From positions 11,741,001 to 11,805,000 of the forward strand of contig OZ005603.1 of NCBI GenBank assembly GCA_963930655.1: a stretch of DNA of 64,000 nt, given 5' to 3'. This DNA comes from Myrica gale (Eukaryota > Streptophyta > Magnoliopsida > Fagales > Myricaceae). Shown here piece by piece: positions 57,027 to 64,000 of the stretch. Below the pieces are notes generated by a model. The model did no database searches, was not told the DNA's origin, and saw nothing but the letters and a program-made list of their open reading frames with translations. A program made the position numbers and the translations under genes. Numbering within the stretch: position 1 is the first letter of the stretch; each line of letters opens with the position of its first letter.

Positions 57027-59411
57027 TAATATCCCTCTCTTGTTTAATTTACCTGTGTGATATAGTTTTTATGTCTAAGATATAACTTTTACGATATATA
57101 TGATTATATTTTTATACATGTTACTGTTACAAGAATAGCTGAGCAGGCAGGGTGCCAGGGCTGATAGGCCAGAGGCAAAGCTGTAATTATAGGGTAGTTG
57201 GTAACCTGAGTGCTCGGAAAAAATTCGGTGTTATATGCCAGGGCTTGTCTAGGAGGTTAGAAAGAGTGAGCTGATTTCACCCGGGGTGACAGAGAAGAAT
57301 CCCCGGGGTATCTGAGATGTATTCCTGGGATGTTTGATGAAAATCTCGGGCTATCTAAGAAGAAGTCTCGGGGTATTTGAATGATGGAAGGTCCAAGGGT
57401 AGTTGAGTTATGATTCTCGGGGTATCTGAGTAGTGCTTTCTCGAGGTAACGGAGTAGTGTTGTCTGGAATTCCCGGGGTCACTGAACTAAAACCAACCGT
57501 GGTACGTAAGTTGAAAGTCCCGGGCTAATGAATGGTGAACGTCAGGGCTGGCCGAGTGGTGAATGTCAAGACTGTTTGAAAGAGGAAAGTCTCGGGATAA
57601 CTGAGCCCTGTATGCTAAGGTTTTCTGCGGAAAACACAGATATAACTATTTTCCACGTGTCTGAACCTTATGGTGAGCACTAAATGCATTCTTATCTTAT
57701 TTTCGCTGGATGTTTAAGTGGAGTCTTGTGATTGGCCCTTCCATTACCTTACTCTTTAACAAAGATACGTAAGATATGGGGTAACCTTGGTGGCTTTTTA
57801 TGATTGGTTGTCAAGTGATTTAATAATGATTTGCCTAACCTAGAGTAGGGAATGTAGACCAGGTCAGGGGGAATTCACCTATTTGTTCGTTGTTTTCCCC
57901 TACAAATGTTGTCTTAGACAAATATAAGTGAATCTACCTAGTACTCGAGTCATAAAGAGACCAAACACTTTCACCTACCTAACTGATAACGAAAGGAAGG
58001 GAGAAAGGAGAATCCAGCTGCCGAAGAAAAACCATAGGATAAAGGAAGACCCGGGGTAATTTTGGTCTGCACTTTTCTTCCTTTAGCATCTTTTTTCTTT
58101 TCTTATCCTAACTAAGTGTCCTGTTGTTCAGGTGTTATTATCCAAGAAACTTAGACAAAACTCAACTAAGGTAAGGGTATAGAGAATCAACCAAGGTATT
58201 CGGGATAGTCACATACGTAAGGGAATTAGTTTAGCCCGGGGGTCTTTTCTTGTGGGATATTCATGTTCATATAGGGTATAGAGACTAAAGTTTGGGTGAG
58301 TTGGTGAGTTAATTTTTGGTGGGTCATGATGGATAAAATGAGAGCTCGAGGAGTTTTTACTAAGCTTGTTTTTGGTAGGTCATGATGTATAATAGGGAGC
58401 CCGGGAAGTTTTGTTGCTTATCATAGAGAGCCTGGGAAGTTTGTGATATGTTAAGGGAACATGAGGAACGTAAAAAGGAGGTATATATGTTGAGTGAATT
58501 CACTAGTCAGACTCTAGGATCCTTGTTTCAGCCGATCTTTAGTGGTTTTAGAAAAAACTAACCAAACGTATAGGTTGTTGGACCTGTCTATTTCAGCATG
58601 TTGACATTATGTTATTTCAGCTATAATGATTTAGAGTTTAGATAAACTACTTATAGTACACGAATAACATATAATATAGGCCTTTTTAAGCGGAAACCTC
58701 TTATTGTCCAATACGACCCCTATGAAATACTTGGAGTTTTGACCTGGAAATTGGTGGGCAGGTAGTAGAGGAGTACAGTAGGTCCCAGTAAAAATTGAGG
58801 GCAATCAAAGGGGAAGGTTGAAAAAATCCTAGGAGGTCTCTAAAGGCAGTTTCGGCATTTTACACTAAACGTGAGTCCGAACCGAGTAGAAAGAAAGGTT
58901 CAAAACACAAAGCCCATTTAGTGGCCTAAATGAACCTTTGGCCGTTAACCCTTAGGGATAGACCCAAGATGGTCTACGAAGGCTCAAAGGCTCAAACAAT
59001 CTCCATTTGAAGACTTAGGGGAGAATTGATCATTTAATCTTAAAGTCCATGTTTAATTCGACTCATGCATCCTTATGTTAAATCTCACATTTTATTTTGT
59101 TATGAATTATGTATTTGTTATGAGTATGACATGCCATGTTGCATAAACATCTCATGAGTGTGCGGAATCTCTAAAAATGACCAAAATGAAACTCATACCC
59201 AGAGATGGTCCTATGAAAGGGTGACGGTACCGATCAGAGTGGGATAGCACAAGCCATCACTGAAAGGATAGTGATTGGTATCCCTAGCGATGTAACAATA
59301 TTCACTTGACAGGGTCCTTGTGCTGGGGCATGGGACAATCCCAGAGGAGAGGAGGGACGCACAACCCTACTCTGGGGGATAGAACTGAGAAATGAAAGGA
59401 CACCTCTATTG
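57027..59411 (+). repeat. Long LTR-like unit, copy B (5' part)
   Basis: Starts TGTAATATCCCTCTCTTG and has the same order of blocks as copy A: GATATAGTTTTTATGTCTAA, AATAGCTGAGCAGGCAGG, degenerate CCGGGGTA.CTGAGTAGTG repeats (57240-57600), TGGATGTTTAAGTGGAGTCTTGTGATTGGCCC (split between copies), CTAAGGTAAGGGTATAG (about 58167) and GGGTGACGGTACCGATCAGAG (about 59218). The far 3' block seen in copies A and C is absent. It ends at about 59411, where another TGTGATACCCCGAGTTG start appears. Confidence 0.55.
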
Positions 59412-59578
59412 TGATACCCCGAGTTGTTTGATTTATCTACATATTATTTCTTCATGATATTTGTTATTAACAAATTCGGCGTATGTATTATTGTTGCTTA
59501 AACCTTCAATTATTTTCAGCTTAATGTCGAATACAAAGTATGATATTATGATTTTGAATATTTTTTCATCATCCTTCT

Positions 59579-62500
59579 TTGTAATACCCCTCTCCTATTT
59601 ACCAATGCGGTATAGTTTTTATATATATAAAAAATAAAAACTACGATATATGTTATGTGTTAATTATAATTATTCTTATTTTCATCAAATAGCTGGGCAT
59701 GCAGAATACCCGGGGTGATAGAGAGAAAGACCCGGGCAATCTGAAGAGATGTCTTGGGCTGGCTAAGTGAGGTTACCTGGGCTGGCTGAGTGAAGTCACC
59801 TGGTTTGGCTGAGTGAAAGTCTCGGTCTGTCTGCATGAAGAATGACCGGGCAGGCTTAGCCGAGTACTGCATGCCTGAACCCTGAATGCCCTGGCCTTCT
59901 GCGGAGGCTCACCAAAATTACTTTCCATGTATTTTATCCATATGAAGTGCATTTAGTGCCTTCTTATTCAACTGAAGCTGGATGTCTAAGTGGGGGCTTG
60001 TGATTGGCTCACACCTTGACTTATTTTTACCATAGAAACGTGAGATGTGGGTAATCCTAGTGGCTTTTTATGATTGATTCTTAGTAATTTCAATGATTGC
60101 CTATCCTATATTAGACCATTTAGACTGGCCAGGGGACATGTACCCATTTGTGCGTTGTTTTCCCTTGCCTTTTTTGCCTTAGACGTATTAACTGAAACTA
60201 CCTCGTACCAAAGTCATTAACACTTTCATCTAGCTAACTAAAAATGAAAGGAAGCATTTTAGCTGACCAAAGTACGAAAGAAAAGACAAGAATGTAGGAA
60301 AAAGTAGAGCCCGAGGTCATCTCGGTCTACTCTTTTCTTCCTTAGTCACGCTTGTCTTTTCTTGCCCTCACTAATTGTTCTGTTGTTCAGGTATTTTTAT
60401 CCATGAAACCATACAACTTCTTCTAAGGTAAGGGTGATAGATACTCGTTGACCTGGGAGAAGTGGGGTCTTTAGTTGTGGGGTCCTTAGTTGTGATGATG
60501 AAAAACCATCTTGGGGGCCATGGGTTGTATGGGTATAGAACTTAATATAAGGGACTCATAATACTTACATGCTTATATGAGAGTTGGGATTTTTGTTGCT
60601 TAACATGGAGAGTCTGGGAAGTATGCTTTTCATAGTCTTTGGCATGGACTGATCTAGCTAGGCTTTGAGATCTTTGGATCAGTAAGTTATTAGTAGTTTT
60701 AGAAACAATACAACCAACCATATAAGTTGTTGGACCTGTCTATGATAGCATGTTGGATTTATGGTGTTTTATAATTCTGTACATGAGCATGTTGAACTTA
60801 TATTGTTTCATTACTGATTTATAAATAGATATAGACTAAGTATGACACATGAATAATATGAGAATAGACAAATTAGGCAGACTTTATTCATGAAAAACTT
60901 TTGCTGTCCAAAACACCTATATGAAATACATGAAGTTTTGACGTGGAAATTTGTGAACATGTAGGAAATGATCACAATAGCCCCCAATAAAAATTCTAGG
61001 GCAATCAAAGGTCGGGAGGTTATTTAACAAAGGCCCGGGATATTTCTTTCTCTACTTGGGAAGTCTGTTTTAAAAAGACCCGGGTAGGACTGTTTTAAAA
61101 AGACCTGGGTAGGTCTGTTTTCAAAAGTCTCGGGTAGGTCCTTTATTTAAAAAGACTGGGAGGTTTTAATTTAAAACCCGGGAAACTATTTTTAAAAGGG
61201 TCGGGAAGCTTTTCTTTTAAAAAGACTCGGTAAGTTTTTACCAAATGCCCGGGGAGATTTCTTTCTCTTTATATGCCCGGGAGGTCTGTTTTTCAAACCT
61301 GAGGAAGTCTTTTCATTATATGTCCAGGAAGACCTTTCTTTTATATAGTTGGGAAGTTTTATTTTGGAAATAGTCAAGGGCCCTAAATAAAATAAAATAA
61401 AAAGCTATATAAGTTGTTGGACTTGCCTATTACAACATGTGGTTTTTAGTAAAGACTACGCCCATCCAGCATGACGAAGAAAAGTTATTGTGAACTTAGG
61501 TTGCCTTATTTTGTTATATATGACAGTTGGTATATGAGATCCATGCAAATCTTTGATTACTTGAGTATGTTTTGATTATGTTGCATTATCTATGGAATTC
61601 TTTCACTAATGGGAGAGTGCAACCCACCACTATGAGAAAAGGGTGGGCTCCCAATGAATGGAAAAAAATGCCTAATATTAAAGGGTCCTAGTGCCGGGGA
61701 ATGGGACAGTCCCAAAGGAGAGGAGAGACGCACAACTCGGACTCTGCAGGGTGAAACAGAGAGACTAAGGGCACCTCTGATGACCGGAAAACAAAAGAAA
61801 ATAAAGGAATAATTGATGTTCAAGTGTGGTTAAGATGTTGCATATCATGAATGATATGTATGGCCGTTGACATGAGACATGCATACTTAACGCATACTGT
61901 GAACAAAGTGACAGTGACAGAAAAGAAAAAAAAGAAAGAACGAACGAAAAGAAGGAAAGAAAGTAAAATGATCGGGAAACAGATGAATCATCCTTGCTTT
62001 GCATCGATCATACTATGATTAATCTGTTTATGGTTATCAATGCTTAATTCGTATGACTGACATGCTATTATAATTATTCATAACATGTTCCCTTTTCCCC
62101 CTTACTGAGTCAGTAGGACTCATCCCTTTATTTGTTTAAATTTCTTGTATGTACTACTATGGTTGCGGGCCCTGGACATAACATATGTTGACCCTTTAAG
62201 TGAAGAGATTTTGGATGTCCCCCATTCCTCTGGTAGAGGATTTTGAGCGTATCGACTCTCTTCCCCTGGTGTCGCAGGTAAAGGGCATCTAGAAAAATGA
62301 GATCATTGACCTAACCTCTGGCACTGAGTCGTAGGATGATTAAACAGTTAGGTAATATTTATGTTTGCCGGTTTCACTAATATTGTAGGACGAAATGTTT
62401 TAGACAGCTTCCATTGTTGTATATTCTTAATATATTTTTACTTTTGTATTCTCGTGAAAGAGTTTGCTTTTATACAGTACGGCTAGTGGAAAATTTTGTA

Positions 62501-62812
62501 TTAACCTTTTTTGAGATTTTCTCTTGTTTTGCTTCTACTTTACGTCAAAAAGAAAATTTTAACTTTCACATCTTTAGATACTTTTAGCTATTAAACTTAT
62601 TTGAATTTAAATGTCGCCTCTTGGTTAAAACCCTGAAACTCTTATTTTTCCTTCTTATACATACTTATATATTTCAATAAAACGTTTATGCTAAACTTTT
62701 TCAAAGTTAGTTATCAGGCCTTTAGAGGATTAGTTTGTGCCACAATCTCCGCTTGTGTGCATTCCATTACTATAGGAGAGCCTATGGGGTAAGTACTGGC
62801 ATGGGACGTGAC
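59579..62812 (+). repeat. Long LTR-like unit, copy C
   Basis: Starts TGTAATACCCCTCTCC. Blocks match copy B up to about 60780. 61010-61375 is a distinct minisatellite-like region of ~35-bp degenerate units built on AAAGACCCGGGTAGG. From 61405 it follows copy A closely (GACAGTTGGTATATGAGATC, CTTGAGTATGTTTTGATTATG), skips about 130 bases present in copy A, then continues with GAGTGCAACCCACCACTATGAG. It ends GGGGTAAGTACTGGCATGGGACGTGACA at 62812. Non-coding. Confidence 0.6.
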
Positions 62813-63428
62813 ATCTACAGAACCGAAAAAGAAAGAAAGAAAGTTAAATGACCGGGAAACAAATGCATCATTCTTGCATTTCATTGAGCATGTTATTATG
62901 TTTCTTATGATCCATGCTTATAGATTATTATATACTACAAGGCTTGTCCATGCTTATTTGTTTAAAATAATCAGTCCCTTTTTCCCCCTTACTGAGTCAG
63001 TAGGACTCACCCCTTTTATTTGTTTAAATTTTTGTATGTACTGTTGTGGACCTTGGACTTGTCAGATGTTGACATCTCGAGTGAGCAGATCTTGGATGTA
63101 GATCCATATATTCTAAAGATGACTATCTAGGCCTTTGTTACTGATTTGTATGAGATCTATGTGGGATACGATCCCCAATGGTACCTGATCTGTAATTTAA
63201 TTCATTATCTCTATTCAAGTCAAAACTTTTAAAAATGTCGTTTTGTTAAACCATGAAACTATTATTTTCCTCCTTAATATACTTATAATTAAGTTAAACG
63301 TTTCCGCTAAGCTTTTTCAAAGCCAATCATCAGGCCTTAAGAATATTAGTTTGTGTTGTAATCCTCTCTTGTGTGCATTCCATTACTATAGGAGAGCTTG
63401 GGGTAAGTAATAGCACGGGCATGACAGT
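62813..63428 (+). repeat. Long LTR-like unit, copy D (3' end only)
   Basis: Repeats the last ~0.6 kb of copies A and C: AAATGACCGGGAAACAAATGC, TCCCCCTTACTGAGTCAGTAGGACTC, and the terminal GGGGTAAGTAATAGCACGGGCATGACA (about 63401-63427). Confidence 0.6.
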
Positions 63429-64000
63429 TTCATTTTTTTTACTATATGGTCACTCAGTCTATACCCTTGTGATGGTTTGGTTCTGTCGTCAAACTTCAGT
63501 CAATCCATTTAACAGAATGCTCTGCCACGTCAACCTTAAACATATTATACAGATTAACTACGAGATAAAATTATGATTTTACATGTAAAAAAAATTACTT
63601 TGGATTAAATTGACGAATTTTTTTAAATGAAAATACGAAATATATGAAATCAATAGTTGTTATGTGAAATGTGACAAAAATAATACTCAATTGAAAGTAA
63701 AGAGTGTCAACATTCATATAATTAAAGTGTGGTGAGTGTATATATCATTTAATAAAAAGATAACAGTCTAGAAGTGAAATTTTTTGCATTAGCTCATGTC
63801 TATATGGCATCAAAGATCATCCAGATTCAAGCAAAACTCTATTAATATTAGTCAGAAAAATATATTTATTATAATTCACTATGATATTGGCGGAGCCCTT
63901 TGTGGATGTGATAAGAACTAAAAAAAGAAAGAAAAAAAAATAATATATATCATGATTTCCTTCCACGCAATACATGAATGAGAGGAGATATCTGAAGAAT
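63429..64000. other. AT-rich end of window, nothing recognised
   Basis: No gene, RNA or repeat structure that I can support. Confidence 0.5.

Noticed and set aside
1..64000. CRISPR array, bacterial operon or integrated viral genome
   Set aside because: No regularly spaced identical repeats, no bacterial-style gene packing, and no capsid or movement-protein-like frame. All retroelement coding fits plant Copia, Gypsy or LINE families.
1..64000. tRNA or rRNA genes
   Set aside because: No cloverleaf with paired acceptor stems or rRNA-like conserved stretch was noticed by eye on either strand. A covariance-model scan was not possible.

Overview
This is nuclear DNA of a flowering plant, most likely a woody eudicot. 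The evidence is spliced genes with GT-AG introns, AT-rich intergenic DNA, a four-exon plant-type 2-oxoglutarate (2OG) oxygenase family, a plant GTE bromodomain gene, and a dense layer of Copia, Gypsy, LINE, Mutator, CACTA and MITE sequences. The species cannot be named from the window. Nothing bacterial, viral or organellar is evident.

Layout. (1) 1-7.1 kb: a 6,022-bp Mutator-like element (1063-7084) with ~118-bp inverted ends and a perfect 9-bp target duplication. It carries a degenerate GRF zinc-finger gene, a degenerate PB1-like domain and PPR-gene fragments. A LINE tail follows (7.2-7.9 kb). (2) 10.8-41.9 kb: four plus-strand copies of an SRG1-like 2OG-Fe(II) oxygenase in different states. 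Copy 1 (10807-13283) is intact, 363 residues. Copy 2 (22803-25345) is complete except for one extra A in an A6 run. Copy 3 (36601-39685) is a pseudogene with two transposon insertions inside exons. Copy 4 (41615-41883) is a lone decayed first exon. (3) 13.8-20.5 kb: a minus-strand Copia element whose middle is replaced by Gypsy sequence. (4) 30.1-34.1 kb: a minus-strand GTE-type bromodomain gene that could be assembled exon by exon into 502 residues; it is the only other apparently intact gene. (5) 40.4-44.2 kb: an LTR, a tiny TRIM retrotransposon and a deleted Copia. (6) 49.9-52.5 kb: a minus-strand LINE broken by a CACTA terminus, just inside which lies one intact SPINDLY exon. (7) 53.4-63.4 kb: diverged copies of one long, non-coding LTR-like unit.

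The two functional stories are a decaying tandem cluster of specialised-metabolism oxygenases, and a bromodomain chromatin reader. Most of the rest is transposon archaeology. Two elements (the MULE and the CACTA end) are associated with host gene fragments (PPR, SPINDLY), which suggests transduplication.

Limits: exon boundaries were read by eye from GT-AG sites and reading phase. Family assignments rest on motif recognition, not database searches.
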